From: an uncultured Collinsella sp.
Lineage (GTDB): Bacteria; Actinomycetota; Coriobacteriia; Coriobacteriales; Coriobacteriaceae
NCBI GenBank assembly: GCA_900542085.1
Contig: UQMK01000003.1
Location: forward strand, 55,559 to 119,558
DNA length: 64,000 nucleotides
Reading direction: 5' to 3'
Position numbers and translations under genes: made by a program. The notes under the pieces were generated by a model, which saw nothing but the letters and a program-made list of their open reading frames with translations, ran no database searches and was not told the DNA's origin. This document shows, piece after piece, positions 37,932-46,904 of this stretch (the first letter of the stretch is position 1; every line of letters begins with the position of its first letter).

Positions 37932-39888
37932 GATCGAGAAGATGAACCTCGAGTCCGAAGACCTCGTGGAAGACCGCCTGGCGCAGCTCAAAGAGTTGAT
38001 GCCCGAGGTATTCACCGAGAGCGGTATCGACTTTGATAAGCTGCGCTTGGAGCTTGGTGACGAGGTCGACGAGGGCCAGGAGCGCTATGCCTTTACCTGG
38101 CCTGGCAAGATGGACGCCATTCGTCAGTCGCAGACGCCGAGCGCTGCCACGTTGCGCCCTTGCCTTGAGAAGAGCCGTGGCCGCGATGGCGAGGACGGCA
38201 GCTTCGACTCCGACAACATCTATATCGAAGGCGATAATCTTGAGGTGCTGAAATTGCTGCAGAGCGGCTATCACGGCAAAGTCAAGATGATCTATATCGA
38301 TCCACCCTATAACACTGGTAAGGATTTCGTCTACAAAGACCAGTTCGGCGACACGATCGAAAACTACAAGACGCAGGCAGGGTTGGCCAACCAGTCCAAC
38401 GCCGATACGAGTGGTCGCTACCACAGCGATTGGTGCGCGATGATGTATCCCAGGCTGAGATTAGCAAGGGAGCTGCTAAATGGTACTGGGGTCATCGCAG
38501 TGTCGATTGATGACAATGAATTGACAAATACACTTCGAATTATTGAAGAAGTCTTTGGCGAGAAAAATATACTCGCAGTATTCCCTCGAGTGACCAAAAA
38601 GGCGGGAAAATCATCTGAGGCCTTGGCAAAGAATCATGATTATGTGGTTCTTGCGGCAAAAAGTTCGAGTGTTCTTCTATATCCCCCGACGCAGAACAAT
38701 GTGAGTGATTACCCATTTAAGGATGAGTATTTCGATGAGAGAGGGCCGTACAAGCTTAATCAATGTCTTGACTACGACAGTTTGCAGTACAGTTCAACCC
38801 TTGATTATCCGATTGAAATCGACGGAGAAGTGCTGTATCCGGGCGGGGACCGTTCTTCTTGGCTAGAGCGACAGGCGGGGAATTACTCCCGCGCAGATTG
38901 GGCATGGCGTTGGTCTAGGGAAAAATATGATTTCGGGCGAGCCAATGGCTTTATTGTCATTAAGCATGGTAAAGACCGGACGAGGATTTATACCAAGACG
39001 TATCTAAACGCCACGATTAGCGAAGCGTCCAAGGGGTCTAAAGACTATGCGGTTGAAATCGTTCCGAGGACAGTTCCGCTGTCTACTCTTGAATACATTA
39101 ATAATCAATATTCCAACGACAATGCAAGCAAAGGACTTGCTGCCTTGTTTGATAATGCGAAAGGGCTCTTCGACTATTCAAAGCCCGTTTCGCTGATTCA
39201 GAGTCTGGTTAACTTCACAACTAAGGATGGGGATACTGTCCTCGACTTCTTCTCAGGTTCTGGCACCACGGCGCAAGCTGTTATGAAGGAAAATTTAGTT
39301 GATTCGAACAACAGACGGTTCATTCTTGTTCAGCTGCCCGAGCCGTTCCCCAGTGGATCTGTTGCACTCAAGAAAGGATACCGTCAGCTTTGCGAGCTTG
39401 GCGAACAGCGTATCCGCTACGCGGGAGATAGCATAAAAAGAGATTTTGAAACACAAACTGCTCAGCTAAGGATTGATGAAGAGTTTAAAAAACTGCCCGA
39501 CATCGGTTTCCGTGTGTTTTCGCTCGATAATTCTGGCATCGAAAAGCCCAAACCCGGGCAGCTCATGCTTGATGTGGTGAAGCCTGACCGCTCCGATATG
39601 GATATCGTGTTTGAGATGATGCTCAAATGGGGTCTCGAGCTCACGCTTCCCGTCGAGAAAGAGGAGGTTGCCGGTTATCCCGTCTACTCAGTCGCCTGCG
39701 GCGAGCTTGTGTGCTGTCTGGCGGACGGCCTTACCATGGAAGTGCTCGATGCTATCGCCGACATGGAGCCGCGCCGTGTGCTCATGCGCGACTCGATCCT
39801 TACTGATACGCTCAAGCTTAATGCCGTCCAGGCGTTTAGACGTGTGGAGGAACGAGCCGGCTACGAGGTACAGCTGAGGACGGTGTAA
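37924..39888 (+). CDS. type III restriction-modification methyltransferase (Mod)
   Basis: A 654-residue beta-type N6-adenine DNA methyltransferase. The catalytic motif DPPYNTG (residue 126) precedes the AdoMet-binding motif DFFSGSGTTAQAV (residue 441), which is the order expected for type III Mod. The roughly 300 residues between them are the target-recognition domain. Over about 38.46-39.50 kb the DNA becomes clearly AT-richer, with A/T-ending codons, while both flanks stay GC-rich. This suggests exchange of the recognition domain. Mod sets the recognition sequence for methylation and, with Res, for cleavage. The ribosome site lies within the DUF4391 gene. Confidence 0.93.
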   Translation: MAEIEKMNLESEDLVEDRLAQLKELMPEVFTESGIDFDKLRLELGDEVDEGQERYAFTWPGKMDAIRQSQTPSAATLRPCLEKSRGRDGEDGSFDSDNIYIEGDNLEVLKLLQSGYHGKVKMIYIDPPYNTGKDFVYKDQFGDTIENYKTQAGLANQSNADTSGRYHSDWCAMMYPRLRLARELLNGTGVIAVSIDDNELTNTLRIIEEVFGEKNILAVFPRVTKKAGKSSEALAKNHDYVVLAAKSSSVLLYPPTQNNVSDYPFKDEYFDERGPYKLNQCLDYDSLQYSSTLDYPIEIDGEVLYPGGDRSSWLERQAGNYSRADWAWRWSREKYDFGRANGFIVIKHGKDRTRIYTKTYLNATISEASKGSKDYAVEIVPRTVPLSTLEYINNQYSNDNASKGLAALFDNAKGLFDYSKPVSLIQSLVNFTTKDGDTVLDFFSGSGTTAQAVMKENLVDSNNRRFILVQLPEPFPSGSVALKKGYRQLCELGEQRIRYAGDSIKRDFETQTAQLRIDEEFKKLPDIGFRVFSLDNSGIEKPKPGQLMLDVVKPDRSDMDIVFEMMLKWGLELTLPVEKEEVAGYPVYSVACGELVCCLADGLTMEVLDAIADMEPRRVLMRDSILTDTLKLNAVQAFRRVEERAGYEVQLRTV

Positions 39889-39891
39889 CGC

Positions 39892-42800
39892 ATGGCTTTG
39901 GAAATTAAATATTCTGCCGATCAAGAGCATCAGGTCGAGGCTGTCGACGCCGTCTGTGGTTTGTTTCGAGGCCAGGAGTTTATGGACTCTGACTTCGTTG
40001 CGGAGATGGGTACCGGCATTCTGGAGGGGCAGGTTACTCAGGTGGGCCATGCCAACGGCCTTCGGCTCTCGGCGGCCCAGCTCGAGCGTAACCTGCATGT
40101 GATCCAAGAAGGCAACGCGCTCGCTCCGTCGAGCGTTGCTACTGACGGGCATCTGCGCGATTTTACCGTCGAAATGGAAACGGGCACAGGCAAGACCTAT
40201 GTCTATATTCGCACCATTTACGAGCTCAATCGTCGCTATGGGCTGACCAAGTTCATTATCGTGGTGCCGAGCGTCGCCATTCGCGAAGGCGTTAAGAAGA
40301 GTTTCGAGAGCACCAAGAAGCACTTCGACATGCTCTATGACAAGACGCCGCTCGAATGCTTTGTCTACGACTCCAAAGATATGGGCCCGGTGGGTAGCTT
40401 TGCTACTTCGAGCTCCATTCAGGTAATGATCATCAACATTGGTGCTTTCGACAAAGATAACGATTTTGATGACGATGAGATTGCTGAGTCTGCCGGCGGC
40501 AGGGACAAGCGCAACCTGTTTCATCGTCCGAGCGAAAGGCTCATCGGCGGACAAAGTCCGCGCGAGCTTGTAAGCTCGTGCAATCCTATCGTCATCATCG
40601 ACGAGCCGCAGAGCGTTGACTCTACTGCTAAACGCAAAAAGGCTATTCGAAGCTTGAATCCGCTGTTTGTGCTGCGTTACTCGGCAACCCATAAGGAAGC
40701 CTACAACAAGGTTTATCGCTTGACGCCTGTCGATGCCTTCCAGCGTGGACTTGTCAAGGGCATCACCGTCGATTCGGTGCTCTCTCAGGAGGATTTGAAC
40801 GGCTCGTACGTGAGGCTTGAGTCTACAAAGATCGCCTCACCCATTACGGCTAAGCTGACAATTGATGTACGCCAGAAGGACGGCTCGCAGAAGCGCAAAA
40901 AAATAAACGTTAAGACGGGTGACAACCTGTTTAACAAGAGCGGTGAGAATGCCGACTATGAGGCCGGCTGGATTGTGAACAACATCTCCGCCGCTGCTGG
41001 CGATGAATGGGTCGAGTTCCAGAACGGCAAACACATCGAGCTTGGTCAGGCTGTTGGTGATGTTGCGGCCGAAGCTATCAAGCGCGCGCAAATCAAGAGC
41101 ACCATCGAGGACCATCTGCAGCGTCAGCTCGAGCTTGCCCCGCGCGGCATCAAGGTACTTTCGCTGTTCTTTATCGACAAGGTTGAGAAGTACCGCCTGT
41201 ATGATCCGGTGCGAAACGGCGAGTATGCGCAGATGTTCGAGGAGGAATATACCGCAGCGGTGAATTCGCCCAAGTGGCGCAAGCGCTATGCCGAAGCTGG
41301 CGTGAAATTGGATACGGATGCTACTGCGGTACATTCGGGCTACTTCTCGCAGGACGGCAAGGGGCATCTTAAGAATACGTCCGATGCAGCGTCCTCGACT
41401 GCTGATATCTCGACCTTCGAGACCATCATGCGTGATAAGGAGACGCTGCTTTCCTTTCCTGCGGACGGCGATGACGACGAGACGCGTGCAAAGAAACGTA
41501 TTCAGTTTATCTGGAGCCACTCCGCCCTTAAGGAGGGCTGGGATAACCCTAACGTGTTCCAGATCTGCACGCTGGTGGAGACCAAGGACAAGCTGACCAA
41601 ACGCCAAAAGATCGGTCGTGGCCTGCGCCTGTGCGTGGACCAGGACGGCGAGCGCTGCTACGACGAAGGCGTGAACGTACTGACCGTCATCGCAAACGAG
41701 AGCTATGACTCGTTTGCCAATGGCTTGCAGTCTGAGTTTGAGGAGGATGGCTACAAGTTTGGCATTCTCACCGCTGAGTCTTTCTCGAATGTCGTGGTGG
41801 AACGCGAGGACGGAACCGAGGAGCTCTTGGGCTTCCAGAAGTCTAAGGCCGTCTTCGACTCGTTTAAGGACCAGGGGCTCATCGATGATAAGGGCAAGAT
41901 TACACCTGAGCTCAAGCAGGCGGCCGAGCAGGGTAGTGTCCCTGTTCCCGAGGGTCTGGAAAACGTTAAGACCGAGGTGGAGCGCATTATCCTCAAGAAG
42001 GCTCAGAAGCTGCAGATTCGCGACAAGGCCAAGGAGGTTGAGGTTAAGCTCTGCAAGGATGTGACTGCCGACCCTGCTTTCCAGGAGCTTTGGGAGCGCA
42101 TTCGCAAACGCACACGCTTTGAGGTCGATGTGGACTCCGACAAGCTGGTCGAGGACGCGTGCGAGGAGATTGCCAAGATGCCCGAGGTAAAGGCACCTGA
42201 AATTTTGAGCACTCGTGCAGACCTAACGGTGGATACCGCTGGCGTGAATGCCGAGGCGCGCTCGACCGCACTCGTGCGAACGGCGGGTCGCGCAGTGTAT
42301 GACTTGCCCGATCCTATCGCGGAGCTGCAGGATACCGTCGGTCTTACCCGCGCTACCATCAAGCGCATTTTGGAGGGCTGTGGTCGCTATGGCGAGTTTG
42401 CTCTCAATCCTGCGCTGTTCCTAGCCCAGGTGGCTTCTAAGGTGAACAAGGTTAAGGCCGTGGCAATTGCCAAGGGCATTAAGTACACCAAGCTGCCCGA
42501 GGAAGATTGGTACACGATGAAAGATTTGGACCCTGGCGATCTTAAGGCCTATGTTGGTCAGAACGCTTGGGAGTCCGCACACCACAAGAGTCTATACAAC
42601 TACGTTGTCTACGATTCGTCGTCGGTTGAGAAGCCGTTTGCCGTTGAGCTTGATCAGGCCGAGGAGATCAAGGTGTTTGCCAAGCTGCCGAGTAGCTTTA
42701 AGATCGACACGCCGTTAGGAGCCTACAACCCCGATTGGGCTTACGTGCAAGAGATCGAGGGCGAGCATCGCGTGTATTTTGTTACCGAGACCAAGGGCGG

Positions 42801-42924
42801 CGGAAACAACGACATCCACACGCGCCCGACCGAGCAAGGCAAGATCGATTGTGCCGAGAAACACTTCGAGGCCATTTGGGAACCCGACTTCGTCTACAAC
42901 GTAAAGACGACATATCGTTCGTAA
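39892..42924 (+). CDS. type III restriction enzyme helicase/nuclease (Res)
   Basis: A 1010-residue subunit. Walker A METGTGKTYV is near residue 97, the DEPQ motif at 237-240, and LRYSATHKEA is a motif III equivalent. Motif VI lies around KRQKIGRGLRL. The C-terminal PD-(D/E)xK site is YNPDWAYV (Asp948) with FVTETKGG (Glu966, Lys968). All expected motifs are present, so it looks intact. It starts 3 nt after Mod. A Mod2Res complex would cleave unmodified DNA at paired head-to-head sites, as known for EcoP1I and EcoP15I. Confidence 0.93.
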   Translation: MALEIKYSADQEHQVEAVDAVCGLFRGQEFMDSDFVAEMGTGILEGQVTQVGHANGLRLSAAQLERNLHVIQEGNALAPSSVATDGHLRDFTVEMETGTGKTYVYIRTIYELNRRYGLTKFIIVVPSVAIREGVKKSFESTKKHFDMLYDKTPLECFVYDSKDMGPVGSFATSSSIQVMIINIGAFDKDNDFDDDEIAESAGGRDKRNLFHRPSERLIGGQSPRELVSSCNPIVIIDEPQSVDSTAKRKKAIRSLNPLFVLRYSATHKEAYNKVYRLTPVDAFQRGLVKGITVDSVLSQEDLNGSYVRLESTKIASPITAKLTIDVRQKDGSQKRKKINVKTGDNLFNKSGENADYEAGWIVNNISAAAGDEWVEFQNGKHIELGQAVGDVAAEAIKRAQIKSTIEDHLQRQLELAPRGIKVLSLFFIDKVEKYRLYDPVRNGEYAQMFEEEYTAAVNSPKWRKRYAEAGVKLDTDATAVHSGYFSQDGKGHLKNTSDAASSTADISTFETIMRDKETLLSFPADGDDDETRAKKRIQFIWSHSALKEGWDNPNVFQICTLVETKDKLTKRQKIGRGLRLCVDQDGERCYDEGVNVLTVIANESYDSFANGLQSEFEEDGYKFGILTAESFSNVVVEREDGTEELLGFQKSKAVFDSFKDQGLIDDKGKITPELKQAAEQGSVPVPEGLENVKTEVERIILKKAQKLQIRDKAKEVEVKLCKDVTADPAFQELWERIRKRTRFEVDVDSDKLVEDACEEIAKMPEVKAPEILSTRADLTVDTAGVNAEARSTALVRTAGRAVYDLPDPIAELQDTVGLTRATIKRILEGCGRYGEFALNPALFLAQVASKVNKVKAVAIAKGIKYTKLPEEDWYTMKDLDPGDLKAYVGQNAWESAHHKSLYNYVVYDSSSVEKPFAVELDQAEEIKVFAKLPSSFKIDTPLGAYNPDWAYVQEIEGEHRVYFVTETKGGGNNDIHTRPTEQGKIDCAEKHFEAIWEPDFVYNVKTTYRS

Positions 42925-42931
42925 GTATTGA

Positions 42932-42965
42932 GGGGGCGCTGAAGAATCATCTTCAACGCCCCCTT
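42932..42965. terminator. bidirectional terminator after the defence operon
   Basis: GGGGGCG-C-TGAAG, an AATCAT loop and CTTCA-A-CGCCCCC form a long stem. It is followed by CTT on the plus strand. It serves convergent genes (Res on plus, the 444-aa protein on minus). Confidence 0.75.
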
Positions 42966-43130
42966 ATCGTGGACGTTCGGTTGTGATTTCAAGTTTCGCC
43001 CGCACCATTGCAATCTTGTGTGCGTAGTACCAGGAAGAAGGCTAGACTGCGAGGGGCATCGGTCTTATGCGGCTGATGAGCTGGAAGGGCTTTCGGCATG
43101 AATGGAACGGGAGGGTTCAACTTCTCAGTT

Positions 43131-44465
43131 TTAAGCGAAGACGAACTCAAAGCCCTCCATGTTCTCAAGCCTTTCTTCGGATGATTTCGCAAGCTCCTGC
43201 AGCTCGAGATCAAGTGCTTGCATGATGTGCTTGTGTCTGAGATTGGGCTTCTTCACCAAAGACCACTTCAGCTGTCCCATGGCGTAAACGGCGAAGGTAG
43301 CCATCTCAGGGTAGCTGAGCTCCATTGGATTCTTCGAGAAGTATATCCTGCCAGCATCGATACCCGCGGCAACTGAATGTGCCAGGAACAGCATAGTGGC
43401 GAGCTTGGGATGCTTCTCCCTGTTCTTGGAGAACGGGATGGACTCCTTCACGCTATGCCCCTCATGGATTCGCTTGGAGAAGTATGAGGCTCGCACCGCG
43501 ATCTCGGCGAGCATGGTGGGGATGCTCTGTGCGCAGAAGTGTTCGAAGTCGTAGCCTTCGTAGTACATGCCTTGGACAATCTCGGCGACTGTTTGCTTCT
43601 CCGTCCCAAGTTCGCCAAACTGCATAATATTGAAAAGCCCCATGAGGGGCGCCGGGAGACCCATGGCGGTGTTCACATCGGTTTTGAGATGGATGAACTG
43701 CCTGATGAGGGCTTCGGCAACGGTCGATGCCTTGCGATCTGTGTATCTGCCAATTTGTTGAACTACTACGTTGCCGGTCTTGTCGACGGTGGTAATGGTT
43801 CCGTTGAGGATGTCTCCCACGCCCACTACAAAACCCAGCAGCGGGTCATGGCCTAGCGAGTAGAGCCTGTGCATCGTAGGGTATAGTCCTTCAACCCACG
43901 TTTCGGTAAAGCCGGCATTATATTGTGCGTCATACGGTACCTTTGCTGCGGGCGTTGCGGAGAGCTTCTTCATTTCGTTTTCGGGAAGCCATTTCTTAAA
44001 CTGGTCGCGGACGTAGTTCTCAAGGGGCTGTGCTCGTAAGCCCTGTTCATGAGTTCTAGCGGGAACACCGACTAGGAACATGTCCACTGCGGCAGCTAGG
44101 ATTCCCGACATCACTGCAATGCCGACGTCAAACTTGTCAAGGCGATGCTGTGCGGCGAATTCCTCATTCAGAGCGGCGAGTTTGCTGTCTATTTCGTCAC
44201 AGTCCGACTGTGTCAGGAGGCTGTCGAGGTTATCCTCTTCTGAATCGAATTTGTTCGCTCGTGCCACCATCTCATTCCAGGTTGGAACGACAATGGGTGA
44301 CGGTGCGCATTCCTCAGTCCCAGTTTCATCCTCGGGAGTGAGGCTATCTTCCACATTTGTCTCTTCGAGAAGCGCAGCATTTGCCACGAGTGCGGCGATG
44401 CGATTCTCATGATCTAGGAGGATCGCATCGATTTCCCTAAGCGGGTCATTCTTTTTCCTAAACAT
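43131..44465 (-). CDS. uncharacterised 444-aa protein with membrane segment
   Basis: I do not recognise a named family. The N-terminal 100 residues are acidic and probably coiled (MFRKKNDPLREIDAILLDHE ...). A hydrophobic segment lies near KFDVGIAVMSGILAAAVDMF, and a second near DPLLGFVVGVGDILNG. The rest is soluble-looking with several conserved-seeming aromatic blocks (YYEGYDFEHFCAQSIPT). It starts 15 nt after the small coiled-coil gene at 44481-44780, so the two form an operon. The position next to a restriction system suggests a defence module, but no catalytic motif is visible. Confidence 0.75.
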   Translation of the reverse strand: MFRKKNDPLREIDAILLDHENRIAALVANAALLEETNVEDSLTPEDETGTEECAPSPIVVPTWNEMVARANKFDSEEDNLDSLLTQSDCDEIDSKLAALNEEFAAQHRLDKFDVGIAVMSGILAAAVDMFLVGVPARTHEQGLRAQPLENYVRDQFKKWLPENEMKKLSATPAAKVPYDAQYNAGFTETWVEGLYPTMHRLYSLGHDPLLGFVVGVGDILNGTITTVDKTGNVVVQQIGRYTDRKASTVAEALIRQFIHLKTDVNTAMGLPAPLMGLFNIMQFGELGTEKQTVAEIVQGMYYEGYDFEHFCAQSIPTMLAEIAVRASYFSKRIHEGHSVKESIPFSKNREKHPKLATMLFLAHSVAAGIDAGRIYFSKNPMELSYPEMATFAVYAMGQLKWSLVKKPNLRHKHIMQALDLELQELAKSSEERLENMEGFEFVFA

Positions 44466-44480
44466 GGGAGATCACTCAAT

Positions 44481-44780
44481 CTAGTTCCTTGGCGGTTTTG
44501 AAAGCGAGTCCTTCTGCGTCTCGAGCTTTCTAATTTTTGTTTTGAGTTCCCGCATCTTTCTTTTATCTCTGAAACTTTTCTTCTGTATTGACTCAAGCGC
44601 TATGAGTTTGGCTTCTTGCTTCCTGATTACTTTTTGGAGCTTCGAAAACTCTTTTTCTGCTTCGTGCTTCTCTAGGCTTTTTCCGAGGAAGAGGCCCGCA
44701 GCAAGGGTGCCAAGTGGTGTGACGATCCTCTTCCAGTTCTTGCTCAGGAACTGGAGTGCTTTGTTGAAAAATGATCCCAT
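44481..44780 (-). CDS. small membrane/coiled-coil protein
   Basis: A 99-residue protein from ATG 44780, with AAGGAG upstream. The N-terminus MGSFFNKALQFLSKNWKRI leads into a hydrophobic stretch (VTPLGTLAAGLFLG), followed by a Lys/Glu-rich coiled coil (FSKLQKVIRKQEAKLIALE). It looks like a membrane anchor with a long helical cytoplasmic tail. It is probably the partner of the 444-residue protein, which also has coiled-coil and membrane parts. AT content is higher than in the surrounding core genes, which fits horizontal transfer. Confidence 0.7.
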   Translation of the reverse strand: MGSFFNKALQFLSKNWKRIVTPLGTLAAGLFLGKSLEKHEAEKEFSKLQKVIRKQEAKLIALESIQKKSFRDKRKMRELKTKIRKLETQKDSLSKPPRN

Positions 44781-44996
44781 CGACTCGCTCCTTGGCAATG
44801 ATTGAATCCGTTTACACATTTTACCTTACACCCTGTGCCGCTGACTCAGTTGCCGGCTGATTGGGGAACGATCGATGGCGATCGGTGAGTGTTCGGCGGT
44901 TGGGAGATACTTGCAGAGCTCATGTGGAGTGGATTGCTTTCAGCATAATTGGTGAGGCGGCGGCGCCGACAGTTCGATAACGCCACCGCTCTGTTT

Positions 44997-45419
44997 CTAA
45001 ACCCTTGCAATCCCGCGCGCTGCACTCAGCAGCTCGTACTCCCTTTGACTCCACTGGCGCAGCTCGGCAGCCTCGACGGCATCTCGGCACAAGTTCAAAA
45101 ACACCTCGGCTCCCTCGCAGAAGCACTCGCGGGCAAAGACGCCGGATCCGTTCGCAATGCACGCGCCGTCGGCGAAGAGCTTCCAGCTGGACGGCTCGCG
45201 CGAATCGTCTCCGGACAGCTTGATCTGCAGTACGTGCGGATTGCCGGCATCGCAGAGCTCTTCCTCGAACATCTGCACGGTAAAGCGCATCTGGTGGGAG
45301 AGGCTGCTCTTGACCATGGCCGAGGCATAGCTGCTCGTCTCGTCGAGAAGATGCATTCGTTTTGGCTTGGCTGCCAGGTTGTGGAAGTTGCGCTCACTGC
45401 GCACGGAGAAATTGTCCAT
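44997..45419 (-). CDS. hypothetical protein (140 aa)
   Basis: The start ATG 45419 has AAAGGAG seven bases upstream; the frame runs on upstream but lacks another good site. The sequence (MDNFSVRSERNFHNLAAKPK ... ELCDAGNPHVLQIKLSGDDS) has a Cys-rich middle and no membrane segment or known motif. It is GC-rich like the core genome. It stands alone between the two-gene module and a short-repeat array. The function is unknown. Confidence 0.65.
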   Translation of the reverse strand: MDNFSVRSERNFHNLAAKPKRMHLLDETSSYASAMVKSSLSHQMRFTVQMFEEELCDAGNPHVLQIKLSGDDSREPSSWKLFADGACIANGSGVFARECFCEGAEVFLNLCRDAVEAAELRQWSQREYELLSAARGIARV

Positions 45420-45637
45420 ACGGACTCCTTTCATCGATGTTGGCAGGGCCACCGTGCCTCTTGGCCGGTTGGCGTCGGGATCGTGGAGCCAACTCTCTAC
45501 CCCGACTCTGGATAAAACGCGCCCACTCCTTGCGGGCAAGATGGAGTCTATCAGCGCGCGCGGACACAAATCAAGCGCCGCCTGCGAAATGATGTGCAGA
45601 CGGCGCTCGATTACGCGGCAATTATTCGGCAAACATC

Positions 45638-45747
45638 CGGAAAAGTGTCGAAATCAGCCGTATGGAAGTACGGAAAAGTGTCAAATTCGAGCCGCCCAAA
45701 TTACGGAAAAGTGTCGAAATAGGCGTGTGGAAATCACGGAAAAGTGT
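45638..45747. repeat. four 11-bp repeats with exact 33-bp period
   Basis: CGGAAAAGTGT starts at 45638, 45671, 45704 and 45737, always 33 bp apart. Around it, (A)CGGAAAAGTGTCGAAAT is partly conserved while the rest differs. The period equals about three helical turns or 11 codons. It lies in the gene-free stretch 45420-45791. Confidence 0.85.
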
Positions 45748-45791
45748 AAAACTGCACGTAAACAAGGGTGCGGCATAGCTTATGTTCCAAC

Positions 45792-46784
45792 CTAGCTGTT
45801 GGGGTCGCCCTTGAGGGCGTTGATGTCCAGGTACTGGTTGTCGTCCTCTTTTTGCTGCGTTGCCGATTCGGACGCGGTGGGGCCGCGGAATAGCTGGAAT
45901 CCCTCAAATGCGATCACGCCGAGTAGGGCCACGATAATCGCGATAAAGACGATCTTTGCCGCTTGGGGAAACTCCGAAAAGCGCGGCGGTTCTTCTTCGG
46001 TGTGGTAATCGGCAGCGCGCTCATCGTCGGTGCCGTGGGTATACGACGATGCCGAGGCTGCTTTTACGCTCGCTTGGTTGTAATCGGGAGCGGGCGTGGC
46101 GGCAAGCGGGTCGCGAGAATAGCCACTCGACGTTTGGCCGTAATCCTCGGTTTCGATGCGGCCGGCGCGAGGCTGTTCGCTCGGGCGGTTGGCGTATGCT
46201 GCGGTGTTGTCGTATGCGGAGTCGCACTCCTCGGCAGCCGAAAACAGGGGGTTTACCGGAATGTCGAGCGCCGGCATATCGCCCGAGGTCTCGTCCAGAT
46301 CTGCCGCAGCCCAGGAATCAAAGGCAAACTGGCGGTTGGAAGGATCATCCAGATCCATGACAGGCGGCTCGAGCTCGGGCTCGGGAGCCGTGTATGCCGA
46401 CTGCTGCGGGGCGGCGTAGCGAATCGTGTTGTCTGCCGCGGGGCGCTGTGCCGCTGCAGCGAGAAACGCCGCCGTCTCGGACGGATCGCTGGTGGGGTGG
46501 GGTGCAGGGGCGGCTTTACGCTTCGTCTGCACGATGGGGCGGATAGCAGAGTCGTCCGTGGGCACGGATGCCGGCGCGGGCGTGGCGGAAGGTGCAGGCT
46601 TTGCACTTGTCGGGCGAGCTCCGCCGCCCATGAGCTCCTCGGCGGTCCAGGGGCGGTCGCTCATCACGTCATCGAGGCTCAGCGCAAAATGGTCCTCTTC
46701 GCCCTCGTCAAACGCGTGTTTCGCATGCCTGGCGCCAGAAGCGGTGCCTCCGCGGCCGTTGCGCGATGCGTTGCTCGACCCCAT
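45792..46784 (-). CDS. low-complexity single-pass membrane protein
   Basis: A 330-residue protein. Some 280 cytoplasmic residues are rich in Ala, Pro, Asp and Glu, with no fold visible. The short motif EDHFALSLDDVMSDRPWTAE near the N-terminus is the most ordered part. One transmembrane helix (KIVFIAIIVALLGVIAFEGF) is near residue 290, and a short outer tail of about 30 residues follows. The layout recalls cell-envelope scaffold proteins, but no family is recognised. ATG 46784 follows GGATGGG. Neighbours give no functional clue. Confidence 0.75.
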   Translation of the reverse strand: MGSSNASRNGRGGTASGARHAKHAFDEGEEDHFALSLDDVMSDRPWTAEELMGGGARPTSAKPAPSATPAPASVPTDDSAIRPIVQTKRKAAPAPHPTSDPSETAAFLAAAAQRPAADNTIRYAAPQQSAYTAPEPELEPPVMDLDDPSNRQFAFDSWAAADLDETSGDMPALDIPVNPLFSAAEECDSAYDNTAAYANRPSEQPRAGRIETEDYGQTSSGYSRDPLAATPAPDYNQASVKAASASSYTHGTDDERAADYHTEEEPPRFSEFPQAAKIVFIAIIVALLGVIAFEGFQLFRGPTASESATQQKEDDNQYLDINALKGDPNS

Positions 46785-46904
46785 CTTGTCCCATCCTTTC
46801 GAACTGTCTAGCCCTTCGATTATATGGGACTTGCCTTGTCACCGATGCCCGGATTCGCGCATTCAAGAACTCGTACTAAGGGGAGGATGGTTCAGGCGGG
46901 TCGT

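Noticed and set aside
45638..45747. CRISPR array
   Set aside because: Regular 33-bp period but the conserved part is only 11 bp, just four units, and no cas genes are in the window.
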